DNA from: Acetobacteraceae bacterium | GTDB lineage: Bacteria; Pseudomonadota; Alphaproteobacteria; Acetobacterales; Acetobacteraceae | Assembly (NCBI GenBank): GCA_022842185.1 | Contig: JALHQB010000001.1 | Span: 62,001 to 126,000, forward strand | Direction: 5' to 3' | DNA: 64,000 nucleotides | In this document: in pieces, positions 57,060 to 64,000 of the stretch | Layout: every line of letters starts with the position of its first letter | Numbering within the stretch: position 1 is the stretch's first letter | Made by a program: the position numbers and the translations under genes | The notes under the pieces: generated by a model | The model's input: only the letters and a program-made list of their open reading frames with translations | What the model was told of the DNA's origin: nothing | The model's database searches: none

Positions 57060-57445
57060 GGCCGCACCGCCAGTTGCGCGCCGGATCGCAACGCGGCTTC
57101 GGACACGCAATGCAGCACTTTTACCAGGCGGCGGTTGTCGAACAGACTGAGCATGAATGCATTCTCGGCAAAGGCATCGCGAAGGTAGTGGCCACTGGGT
57201 TCGGGGCAGCCCGCATAGCTGAAGCGGAGGAACTGCACGAACAGCAGGGAGCGCACGAAATGCACGGCGGTCAGGTGGCGCAGCACGATCTCGCTCTCCA
57301 TCTCCCGTTCAAGATGGAAGGCGAGGTTCACCAGGGTGAAGAAGATGCCGCGCCGCTGCAGGACCACCCGATCCTGATAGACGCTGATCCGCCCGCCGAT
57401 GCCGTGAATGCGCATGAGGGGCTTTTCAGCCCCGCCGCCCGCCAT
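57056..57445 (-). CDS. PH-like domain protein (DUF4429-type)
   Basis: A 129-residue protein reading as one bacterial PH-like domain: RIHGIGGRISVYQDRVVLQRRGIFFTLVNLAFHLEREM, then IVLRHLTAVHFVRSLLFVQFLRFSYAG and the AFAENAFMLSLFD segment that is a common feature of DUF4429/SHOCT-type PH domains. No signal or membrane helix. The start at 57445 has a GGAG site eight bases upstream. It is translationally coupled to the MlaA-like gene. PH-like domains bind membranes or lipids, but this is inference. Confidence 0.72.
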   Translation of the reverse strand: MAGGGAEKPLMRIHGIGGRISVYQDRVVLQRRGIFFTLVNLAFHLEREMESEIVLRHLTAVHFVRSLLFVQFLRFSYAGCPEPSGHYLRDAFAENAFMLSLFDNRRLVKVLHCVSEAALRSGAQLAVRP

Positions 57446-57637
57446 GAAGCCACTCCCGCGATGCGGTGATTGGGCGCCACCGCAGCGCGCCCCAGGCCAT
57501 TCTGGCACGAAAACCTTTACCAGAAGTTTCCAGCGATGCCATCCCGAACACGCCGGCTGATGCCGAAGTGATCGGCCCCCTGGACATCGCCGCCCGGTCG
57601 CTGGACCATGGGCCAATAGGGTAGGGGAACGGTGAAG

Positions 57638-58372
57638 ATGGCGCGACGCAGCAAGGTCGTGGCGAATTTCGACGAGGCGGTGGCCGGGATCGCGGATGGC
57701 TCGACCATCGCCTTCGGGGGCTTCGCCCTGCCGGGCTCGCCCTTCAACCTGACCGCCGCATTGCTGCGGCAGGGGGCCAAGCGGCTGGTCTGCGTCGGAA
57801 ACACCACAGGCGGCCCGCGAAAGCCGCGCAATCCCGACATCGGCATGCTGGTGGAAAACGGCCAGGTCGCCAAGGTGATCTGCTCCTTCACCGCGGCGCC
57901 ACGCGCCTCGGATGTGCTGCCCTTCACGCCATACTACGAGCGCGGCGAGGTCGATGCCGAGACGGTGCCGCAGGGTACGCTGGCCGAACGCCTGCGCGCC
58001 GCCGGTGCCGGCATCCCGGCCTTCTACACGCCGACCGCCGTGGGCACCGAACTGGCCGAAGGCCGCGAGACGCGGGTCATCAATGGCCGCGAATATCTGT
58101 TGGAATACGCGCTGCCCTGCGATGTGGCGCTGCTGCGCTGCTATCAAGCCGATGAGGCCGGCAACCTTCGCTTCCGCCGCGCCCAGCGCAATTTCGGGCC
58201 GATCATGGCGATGGCATCCAAGCTGGTGATCGTCGAGGTCGAGGAACCCATTCTGCCCGCCGGCGCCATCGACCCCGACGACGTTCATGTGCCGGGCATC
58301 ATCGTGCAGCGCCTGGTGCATATCCCACCCGCGCCCGATGCGATCTGGCCGACGCTGAAGGAGACCCGCTGA
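57638..58372 (+). CDS. CoA-transferase subunit A
   Basis: A 244-residue class I CoA-transferase alpha subunit: IADGSTIAFGGFALPGSPFNLTAALLRQGAKRLVCVGNTTGG, CSFTAAPRASD and GNLRFRRAQRNFGPIMAMASKLVIVEVEEP. The start ATG 57638 follows a TAGGGGAA ribosome site; GTG 57632 is an alternative. The beta subunit follows with a TGATG overlap. The pair transfers CoA between an acyl-CoA and a free acid such as 3-oxoadipate, acetoacetate or glutaconate. The exact acid is not clear from sequence. Confidence 0.93.
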   Translation: MARRSKVVANFDEAVAGIADGSTIAFGGFALPGSPFNLTAALLRQGAKRLVCVGNTTGGPRKPRNPDIGMLVENGQVAKVICSFTAAPRASDVLPFTPYYERGEVDAETVPQGTLAERLRAAGAGIPAFYTPTAVGTELAEGRETRVINGREYLLEYALPCDVALLRCYQADEAGNLRFRRAQRNFGPIMAMASKLVIVEVEEPILPAGAIDPDDVHVPGIIVQRLVHIPPAPDAIWPTLKETR

Positions 58373-59001
58373 TGCCCTGGTCCCGCACCCAGATCGCCGA
58401 ACGCCTGGCGCGTGAGTTCGAGGATGGCTGGATCGTCAATCTCGGCGTCGGCATGCCCACGCTGATCACCGACGTGCCGCTCGGTGACCGCGCGGTGTTC
58501 TTCCATGCTGAGAACGGCGTCATCGGCTTCGGCCCCGTCGCGCCGGAGGGGCAGGAGGACATCCACCTGGTCGATGCCAGCCGCCGTTATGTCACCCTCC
58601 CGCCGGGGGCGGCGATGGTGGACCATGCCGACAGCTTCGCGCTGATCCGCAGCGGCCGCATCGATGTAACGGTGCTCGGGTCGTATGAATGCGCGGCGAA
58701 CGGCGATTTTGCCAATTGGAAGACCAAGGGGTCCAAGGGCGGCGTCATCGGCGGGGCGATGGACCTCGCGGCCAATGCGAAGAACGTGTTCCTGATGATG
58801 GAACATCGCACGCGTGACGGGTCGCCCCGGTTGCTCGCCACCTGTTCGCTGCCGGTCACCGCGCGTGGGGTGGTCAAGCTCGTGGCTACCGACCTTGGCC
58901 TGTTCGCGCCGGCCGGGGACGCTTTCATCGTGCGTGACCTTGCCTCAGGCGTGTCGATCGACGACGTCCGCGCCGCAACGGCCGCCCCCGTAAAGGAATG
59001 A
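58372..59001 (+). CDS. CoA-transferase subunit B
   Basis: A 209-residue class I CoA-transferase beta subunit. The catalytic Glu47 sits in HAENGVIGFG, and GWIVNLGVGMPTLI and GGVIGGAMDLAANAKNVFLMMEH are conserved. The ATG overlaps the alpha-subunit stop (TGATG), so the two are co-translated. It forms the active site as a glutamyl-CoA thioester. With the DsbA/HCCA-isomerase-like gene next to it, the unit may degrade an aromatic acid. Confidence 0.94.
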   Translation: MPWSRTQIAERLAREFEDGWIVNLGVGMPTLITDVPLGDRAVFFHAENGVIGFGPVAPEGQEDIHLVDASRRYVTLPPGAAMVDHADSFALIRSGRIDVTVLGSYECAANGDFANWKTKGSKGGVIGGAMDLAANAKNVFLMMEHRTRDGSPRLLATCSLPVTARGVVKLVATDLGLFAPAGDAFIVRDLASGVSIDDVRAATAAPVKE

Positions 59002-59006
59002 ATCGG

Positions 59007-59606
59007 ATGCATATCGACTACTACGCATCGCTGAATTCCCCCTGGACGCATCTGGGTGCGGCGCGGATCGAAGGGCTGGCGGCGCAGCATGGCGCGACCC
59101 TGCGGATATTCCCGGTTGATTTCGGGACGATCTTCGCCGGTTCCGGCGGTCTGCCGCTGCCCAAACGCTCACCGCAGCGCCAGGCGTACCGATTGCAGGA
59201 ACTGGCGCGCTGGCGCGATGCCCTCGGCATCCCCATCACCACGCATCCCAGGCACTTCCCCCACAACGAACTGCCCGGCGCATCCTGTGTCATCGCGGTA
59301 CGGGAGACGATCGGCGACGCGCCCGCCATTGCGCTGGCGCATCGCGTGCTGAAGGCGCTGTGGGAGGAGGAGAAGAACCCCGCCGACCCGTCCTTGCTCG
59401 CTGACCTGATCCGTGAGGTCGGGCTGGATGCGGACCAGGTGATGTCGCTGGGCGCCGATCCGCGCTGGCAGGACCGGCGCCTGGCAGACACCCAGGCCGC
59501 GCTCGACCGCGGCGTGTTCGGCGCACCCTGCTACGTCATCGGGGACGACATATTCTGGGGCCAGGACCGGTTGGAGTTCGTGGCGCGGCGTCTGGCGCGG
59601 GGCTGA
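59007..59606 (+). CDS. 2-hydroxychromene-2-carboxylate isomerase/DsbA-family protein
   Basis: A 199-residue thioredoxin-fold protein of the HCCA-isomerase/DsbA-like group: the active site replaces CxxC with SPWTHLG (Ser at the nucleophile position), and VFGAPCYVIGDDIFWGQDRLEFV is the typical C-terminal cis-Pro region. Such GST-kappa-type enzymes isomerise HCCA in naphthalene breakdown or act as glutathione transferases. Start at 59007 has an AAGGA site ten bases before; ATG 58998 overlaps the CoA-transferase stop and is possible. Substrate uncertain. Confidence 0.88.
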   Translation: MHIDYYASLNSPWTHLGAARIEGLAAQHGATLRIFPVDFGTIFAGSGGLPLPKRSPQRQAYRLQELARWRDALGIPITTHPRHFPHNELPGASCVIAVRETIGDAPAIALAHRVLKALWEEEKNPADPSLLADLIREVGLDADQVMSLGADPRWQDRRLADTQAALDRGVFGAPCYVIGDDIFWGQDRLEFVARRLARG

Positions 59607-59648
59607 TACCCGACGCATCATGCGGGGCGAACCACCCGGGGGCCCCGC

Positions 59649-61250
59649 ATGACCGACCTTCCCGCATTGCGCCGCACGGCGCTCGACTGGATCAGCGCCA
59701 ATGAAGGCCGGATGTCCGCCTTCAATGAGCGGATCTGGAACTTCGCCGAACCCGCTTGGCGCGAGTACAAATCCGCCGCCGCCTATGTGGATTTCCTCCG
59801 CGCCGAGGGCTTCGAAGTCGAAGCCGGGTCGGGCGGCATGCCGACCGCCTTCGTCGCACGCTGGGGCAAGGGCGGGCCGCTGCTGGCCTCATTCTCCGAA
59901 TACGATGCGGTGCCAGGCAATTGCCAGGCGGTGGTGCCGCGGCGCGAACCGCGCGCGGGCATGCACCCCTATGCTGCGGGGCATACCGATCCGCATTCGT
60001 CCCTGGGCACGGCGGCGCTGACCTCGATCCTCGCCGCCAAGGCGGCGCTGGAATCGTCGGGCACGCCCGGCCGGCTGGTGCTGTTCGGTGAACCGGCCGA
60101 GAAGGTCTGCGGATCGAAGCCCGTCCATGCCGCGAAGGGGTATTACGACGGGCTGGATGCGGCTGTCGTCTATCACCCGCACATGCAGAACACGGTGACG
60201 GCGGAAACCCAGTTCGGCGCCTATTGGTCCGCGATCATCACCTTCACCTGCGACAGCCCCGAGACCTGGATCGACAAGTCGCTGCTGCCGATCCGCGATG
60301 TCGGCCACGCCGCCGCCCGCGCCCCCGGCGCGACCGACGCGCTGTGCCTGATGTACACGACCACGAAATACACCAAGGAGGCGATGTTCCCCCACGCCGG
60401 CGCCTGGACGCTGAACGAGTTCATCATGCATGGGGGTGATGCGACGTCGGACAACCTCGCGCCGCGCTTCACGCAAATCCAGTATTCCTGGCGCACGCCA
60501 TCCCTGCCGATGGCCCAGCAGATCGCCAATATCCTGATGGCCAATGCCCGGTCCGCCGCCGCGGCGACCGCCTGCACGGCGCATCTGCGCTGGGTGACCA
60601 AGACGCGCGTCGGCCTCGCCAACACGGTGCTGACCGATGCGACGTGGGAGAACCTGCAGCAGGTCGGACCGCCAGTCTATGGCGATGCTGCGAAGGCCTT
60701 CGCGCGGGATATCCAGTCCGGGCTTGGCTTGGCCCCGATGGACGACCCCTTCGCCGCCGCCAATACGAAGCTGTCCACGCCGGCGGAATTCGAAGCCGCG
60801 ATGCGCCATTTCCTGCCGCCATGGCAGATGCATCTGTCAGCCGATGATTATGTCGAGTTCTGCTGGCATTGCCCGACGGTGCGGCTGCTGACCGCGCGCC
60901 CCCGGCTGCGCGCGCCGGATACCGATTTTGACTATCCCACCTGGTCGTACAATGCGCTGGGCGGGCTGCCGGCGGCGATCGACCCCGGGATGTTCGTGGC
61001 GGCGAAGACCATGGCGTTGACGCTGGTGGACCTGGCCGCCAAGCCGGGGTTGCTGGATGCGGCGCAGGCGGAATGGCGCGAGCGCACCGGCGGCGGCATG
61101 GGCGGATCGAAATGGGTGCCGCCGCTGCTGGACAAGGATTTCGCCGCGCCGGTCGATCTGCGCTGGCCGGAATATGCGACCACCGCGCGCGGCCAGGAGT
61201 GGTGCGTGCCGACGCCGCTCGAAGGTCTCGGCGCCGGGGAGCGTCTCTAG
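59649..61250 (+). CDS. M20-family amidohydrolase (AbgB-like)
   Basis: A 533-residue M20D-type peptidase/amidohydrolase. Metal-binding residues are in LASFSEYDAVPG and GHTDPHSSLG, with GEPAEKVCGSK carrying the catalytic Glu and AVVYHPHMQNTVT further ligands. Length and insert domain match AbgB-like proteins that cleave p-aminobenzoyl-glutamate or other N-acyl amino acids. It follows the CoA-transferase/HCCA operon by 42 bases and is bounded by a strong hairpin. Substrate not known. Confidence 0.9.
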   Translation: MTDLPALRRTALDWISANEGRMSAFNERIWNFAEPAWREYKSAAAYVDFLRAEGFEVEAGSGGMPTAFVARWGKGGPLLASFSEYDAVPGNCQAVVPRREPRAGMHPYAAGHTDPHSSLGTAALTSILAAKAALESSGTPGRLVLFGEPAEKVCGSKPVHAAKGYYDGLDAAVVYHPHMQNTVTAETQFGAYWSAIITFTCDSPETWIDKSLLPIRDVGHAAARAPGATDALCLMYTTTKYTKEAMFPHAGAWTLNEFIMHGGDATSDNLAPRFTQIQYSWRTPSLPMAQQIANILMANARSAAAATACTAHLRWVTKTRVGLANTVLTDATWENLQQVGPPVYGDAAKAFARDIQSGLGLAPMDDPFAAANTKLSTPAEFEAAMRHFLPPWQMHLSADDYVEFCWHCPTVRLLTARPRLRAPDTDFDYPTWSYNALGGLPAAIDPGMFVAAKTMALTLVDLAAKPGLLDAAQAEWRERTGGGMGGSKWVPPLLDKDFAAPVDLRWPEYATTARGQEWCVPTPLEGLGAGERL

Positions 61251-61253
61251 AAG

Positions 61254-61283
61254 GTTTGGCGCCAGCCCGTACTGGCGCCAAAC
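61254..61283 (+). terminator. Strong hairpin terminator after the M20 gene
   Basis: A perfect 12-bp stem (GTTTGGCGCCAG with CTGGCGCCAAAC) and six-base loop starts three bases after the stop codon. A CTCTTT and later TTTT tract follow, giving the best rho-independent terminator of the window. Confidence 0.8.
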
Positions 61284-61315
61284 GCTCTTTGCCCGTGTTT
61301 TATCAAACATCTTCG

Positions 61316-61343
61316 CGCGCCCGACTGATTCCAGTCAGGCGCG
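61316..61343. repeat. Palindromic hairpin repeat, copy 3
   Basis: A 12-bp inverted repeat (CGCGCCCGACTG with CAGTCAGGCGCG, one mismatch, four-base loop), at the M20/flavoprotein convergent junction. Related to the copies at 23564-23591 and 56237-56265. Confidence 0.65.
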
Positions 61344-61350
61344 ATCCGCG

Positions 61351-62574
61351 TCAGCCGCGTTCCACCCAGGCAACGGCGGCCCGTCCCGCCGCGCGGCCTG
61401 TGGCGAAGCAGGCCTGGAGAAGATAGCCGCCGGTCGGCGCTTCCCAGTCCAGCATTTCGCCGCAGGCGAAGATGCCGGGTTGGCGCGCCAGCATCAGCGT
61501 ATCGTCCACCTCGCTCCAGGCCAGGCCGCCCGCTGATGAAATGGCGCGGGCGATGGGGAAGGGAGCGATCAGGCGGATCGGCACCGCCTTGACCAGACCC
61601 GCGAGGTCATCGCGCGGCGAACCTGCATGCAGCGCTTCCTGCACCAGAGCGATCGCGGCCGGCGCCAGGCCGCCCGCGCGGCGCAGGTGGTTCGACAATG
61701 ACACCGCGCCAGGCTGGGCGCCGAGTTTCCGCGACAGATTCTCGCGCGTCATGTCCGGCCGCAGATCGACCAGCAGCGTCGCCGCGCCATCCGCCGCGAT
61801 GGCGTCGCGCAACGGCGCCGACAGGGCATAGATCGCACCGCCTTCGATGCCCTGATCCGTCAGCAACGCTTCGCCACGTACCGTCATGCCGCCGAAGGTG
61901 AGCGCGATGCGTTTCAACGGCGCACCGGCGAAGCGCGCGCGCAGATGATCGGACCACGCCACGGCGAAGCCCATATTCGCGGCACGCAGCGGCACGATGG
62001 CGCTGCCCGGCAGCAGCCCGGGCCAGGCACCATCCGAGCCGAGCCTGGGCCAGGACGCACCGCCCAGCGCCAGCACCGTGGCGGCGGGCCGTTCCAGCCG
62101 CTCACCATCCGGCGTGGCGAAGCGCAGCGCGTCATCCGCCGCGAAGCCAAGCCAGCGATGCCGGGTGCGCAGCGCCACGCCGGCCGTGGCCAGCCGGGCC
62201 AGCCAGGCGCGCAACAGCGGCGACGCCTTCATCGCCTTGGGAAAGACCCGCCCTGAACTGCCGATGAAGGTCGGTTGCCCCAGCGCCTCGGACCAGGTGA
62301 CCAGCGCATCCGGCGGAAACGCGCGGATGAACGGTTCAAGCCGCCCCCGCGCGGATCCGTAGCGGCCAAGCAGCGCGTCGAGCGGTTCCGAATGCGTCAG
62401 ATTCAGCCCACCCCGCCCTGCAATGAGAAATTTCCGCGCGGGGGAGGGCATGTGGTCATAGACGGTGACGGCGGCGCCGGCCTCGGCCGCCGCTTCCGCC
62501 GCCATCAGCCCGGCTGGGCCGGCGCCAATGATCGCGACGCGCCGGACGCCTTCGGGGGCCTGGGTCGCGGTCAG
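61351..62574 (-). CDS. HI0933-like flavoprotein (TIGR03862/BaiN-type), apparent CTG start
   Basis: A 407-residue FAD/NAD(P)-binding protein of the HI0933 family. The dinucleotide motif RVAIIGAGPAGLMAAEAAAEAG lies upstream of the first ATG, so translation must start earlier. The only reasonable initiator is CTG 62574, which overlaps the stop of the VOC gene as CTGA. Downstream features: ARKFLIAGRGGLNLTH, FIGSSGRVFPKAM, GGASWPRLGSDG and GIFACGEMLDWEAPTGGYLLQACFATGRAAG. Family members are poorly characterised oxidoreductases. Confidence 0.88.
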   Translation of the reverse strand: MTATQAPEGVRRVAIIGAGPAGLMAAEAAAEAGAAVTVYDHMPSPARKFLIAGRGGLNLTHSEPLDALLGRYGSARGRLEPFIRAFPPDALVTWSEALGQPTFIGSSGRVFPKAMKASPLLRAWLARLATAGVALRTRHRWLGFAADDALRFATPDGERLERPAATVLALGGASWPRLGSDGAWPGLLPGSAIVPLRAANMGFAVAWSDHLRARFAGAPLKRIALTFGGMTVRGEALLTDQGIEGGAIYALSAPLRDAIAADGAATLLVDLRPDMTRENLSRKLGAQPGAVSLSNHLRRAGGLAPAAIALVQEALHAGSPRDDLAGLVKAVPIRLIAPFPIARAISSAGGLAWSEVDDTLMLARQPGIFACGEMLDWEAPTGGYLLQACFATGRAAGRAAVAWVERG

Positions 62575-62942
62575 ACGGCGGTCCGTTCGAGCAACTCGAT
62601 CGACACGTTCTCCGGCCCGCGCAGGAAGGCGATGCGCACGCCCGGGCGGATGGTGTTCGGTTCCATGGTGAAGGTCACGCCCTTCGCCTTCAGATCGGCC
62701 ACCACGGCATCGATGCCGGTCACCGCCAGGCCGATATGTTCCAGACCCCGATACGGCGCGGATGGCGCCTCGCCGGTCGTCGGTTCGTTGATCGGGGCAA
62801 TGAAGATCATCTGGCCACCGAGCTTGAAGTCGATGCGCTGGGGCGTGCGGATCACCTCGGCGCCGAAGACGCGTTCGTAGAAGGCGGCGGTCGCCTCGGG
62901 ATCGGGGCTGCGCAGATGGATATGGTCGAAGGTGAAGGTCAT
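62571..62942 (-). CDS. VOC (glyoxalase/dioxygenase) superfamily protein
   Basis: A 123-residue VOC protein with paired beta-alpha-beta-beta-beta units. Likely metal ligands are His in FDHIHLRSPDP, His in YRGLEHIGLAV and Glu in NVSIELLER. The pattern resembles methylmalonyl-CoA epimerase or glyoxalase I-like enzymes. It lies between a CaiB-type CoA-transferase gene and the HI0933-like gene on the same strand, 15 bases from the former, so it may belong to an acyl-CoA pathway. Confidence 0.9.
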   Translation of the reverse strand: MTFTFDHIHLRSPDPEATAAFYERVFGAEVIRTPQRIDFKLGGQMIFIAPINEPTTGEAPSAPYRGLEHIGLAVTGIDAVVADLKAKGVTFTMEPNTIRPGVRIAFLRGPENVSIELLERTAV

Positions 62943-62957
62943 GGCGTGTCTCCGGGA

Positions 62958-64000
62958 TCAGGTGGCGCGGCTGTCGCGCAGCGCCGCGCGCGCGGCGTCG
63001 TCGTAGCCGAGTTCGGCCAGGATGGCATCGGTGTCCGCGCCGAGTTCGCGCGGGGGCGTATCCACGCGCGGCCCACCATGGGCGAAGCCGAAGGCCGCGA
63101 CCGGGACGGAGACGCCGCCGTCCATGCCCGGCACAGCATCGAAGCGATGCGTCAGGCCGCGCTGGGCCAAATGCGGGTCGGCCAAGGCTTCATCCATGCG
63201 CCGGATGCGCCCGGCGGGGACGTGGCGGGATTGCAGGAAGGTTTCCCATTCCTCCGCCGTTCGGGTCAGCAGGATCTCGCGCAGCGCGGCCGCTTCATCC
63301 GCGCGATGCGTCACACGGTCCTCGTTGCGGGTCTTGGCCATTTCCGGCCGGCCCAGCGCCACCCACAGCCGCTTCTGCTGACGCAGGTTGGATGCGCCCA
63401 GCATCACCATCCCGTCCTTCGTCGTGTAGGCGGAATTGGTCGCGTATTCATGGTCGTTGCCGCGCGGCCGCGGCGGCTTGCCGGTACGGGCATGGGCGGT
63501 GACGTGGGACGCCATCATCATCATCGCCACATCCAGCATGGCGAGGTCGATGCGCTGGCCACGCCCGGTCTTCTCCCGCTGAAACAAGGCGGCGGACAGC
63601 GCGAAGGCGCCCATGGTGCCGGTGGCGTAGTCGATGGCAGGCGCGCCGAGTTTCAACGGGCTGACCTCGGCCGTGCCGGTGGCGGCCATGATGCCGGAAC
63701 TGGCCTGGATCACATGGTCATAGCCGGTCTGCTCGCCGCGCGGGCCGCCCTGTCCGAAAGCGGAAATGGAACAATAGATCAGGCGCGGGTTCAGTGCCGA
63801 CAGCGCCTCATACCCCAGGCCCAATGCCTCGAAGGCGCCGGGGCGGTAGTTCTCAACCAGGACATCGGCCTGGGCGACCAGGCGCAGGAACACCTCCCGC
63901 GCTGCCTCCTGCTTCAGATCGAGCGTCAGTGACCGCTTGTTCGACCCCTGGGTGAGGAAATACGTGCCCATGCCGGCGCGGTTGAGGTCCCAATCCGGCC
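62958..64000 (-). CDS. CaiB/BaiF-family CoA-transferase, 5'-truncated by the window end
   Basis: A class III (family III) CoA-transferase lacking its N-terminus; the frame stays open to the last base (preceding residues read PDWDLNRAGMGTYF). Visible features: FLTQGSNKRSLTLDLKQ, VLVENYRPGAFEALGLGYEAL, YCSISAFGQGGPRGEQTGYDHVIQASSG, the IDYATGTMGAFAL segment and IDLAMLDVAM. It transfers CoA between a carboxylate and a CoA donor. It is upstream of, and co-directional with, VOC and HI0933-like genes. Confidence 0.92.
   Translation of the reverse strand, partial: PDWDLNRAGMGTYFLTQGSNKRSLTLDLKQEAAREVFLRLVAQADVLVENYRPGAFEALGLGYEALSALNPRLIYCSISAFGQGGPRGEQTGYDHVIQASSGIMAATGTAEVSPLKLGAPAIDYATGTMGAFALSAALFQREKTGRGQRIDLAMLDVAMMMMASHVTAHARTGKPPRPRGNDHEYATNSAYTTKDGMVMLGASNLRQQKRLWVALGRPEMAKTRNEDRVTHRADEAAALREILLTRTAEEWETFLQSRHVPAGRIRRMDEALADPHLAQRGLTHRFDAVPGMDGGVSVPVAAFGFAHGGPRVDTPPRELGADTDAILAELGYDDAARAALRDSRAT

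Noticed and set aside
57446..58321. Long minus-strand frame covering the CoA-transferase gene and ending in the PH-like protein
   Set aside because: Only its last 129 codons resemble a protein family. The rest is the shadow of the CoA-transferase alpha gene.

Overview
The window is one stretch of a very GC-rich alphaproteobacterial chromosome. Three things suggest Rhodospirillales, and most likely an Acetobacteraceae of the Roseomonas kind: the block uvrA <> ssb-gyrA-coaD-cyclophilins, a LexA box of the GTTC-N7-GTTC type, and many Bug-type solute-binding proteins and small catabolic operons. This placement is inference; there is no rRNA gene to confirm it. No insertion sequence, phage or CRISPR array is visible. 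The genes are tightly packed, many overlap by an ATGA, and the longest gene-free stretch is 282 bases (27076-27357).

Region 1 (1-19.3 kb) is catabolic and accessory. It holds a truncated Bug protein, a HAD dehalogenase coupled to a PEP-mutase/isocitrate-lyase family enzyme, NTF2-like proteins, and a TauD dioxygenase-FAH hydrolase-Bug operon. A D-amino-acid dehydrogenase-like flavoprotein, an iron-type dehydrogenase, a luciferase-like monooxygenase and an amidase-enoyl-CoA hydratase-amino-acid-binding-protein operon follow. It ends with an SDR, a GST and a three-part opine/HCN-type dehydrogenase split by an opposing membrane gene. Region 2 (19.3-28.6 kb) concerns the envelope: L,D-transpeptidase, YcbK-like protein, MepA endopeptidase, GalE, a type I secretion ABC/HlyD pair and a membrane GT2 glycosyltransferase. 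Region 3 (28.6-37.7 kb) is housekeeping: uvrA, ssb, gyrA, coaD, two tandem cyclophilins, tRNA-Lys and a UbiE-like methyltransferase.

Region 4 (37.7-47 kb) is the most striking. Seven tightly spaced genes encode a formyltransferase-like enzyme, a membrane sensor, a sensor fused to a complete 12-TM MFS transporter, an ABC-type solute-binding protein, a HAMP-SpoIIE phosphatase, a STAS antagonist and an RsbW-like ATPase. Divergent from them is an NCS2 permease whose C-terminal tail itself looks like a degenerate RsbW-type ATPase fold. The likely reading is a membrane-sensed partner-switching system, without an adjacent sigma factor.

Region 5 (47-56.2 kb) is a run of poorly known envelope genes: a TPR-like anchored protein, two mitofilin-like paralogues, a PstS-like protein, a DUF4239/bestrophin-like channel candidate, membrane proteins and a beta-carbonic-anhydrase-like protein. 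The C-terminal helical domain of the last recurs as a stand-alone protein 3 kb upstream. Region 6 (56.3-64 kb) returns to lipid transport (MlaA/VacJ plus a PH-like protein) and catabolism: a two-subunit CoA-transferase, an HCCA isomerase/DsbA-like protein, an M20 amidohydrolase, an HI0933-like flavoprotein, a VOC protein and a CaiB-type CoA-transferase cut by the window end. Related palindromic hairpins sit at three convergent gene junctions.
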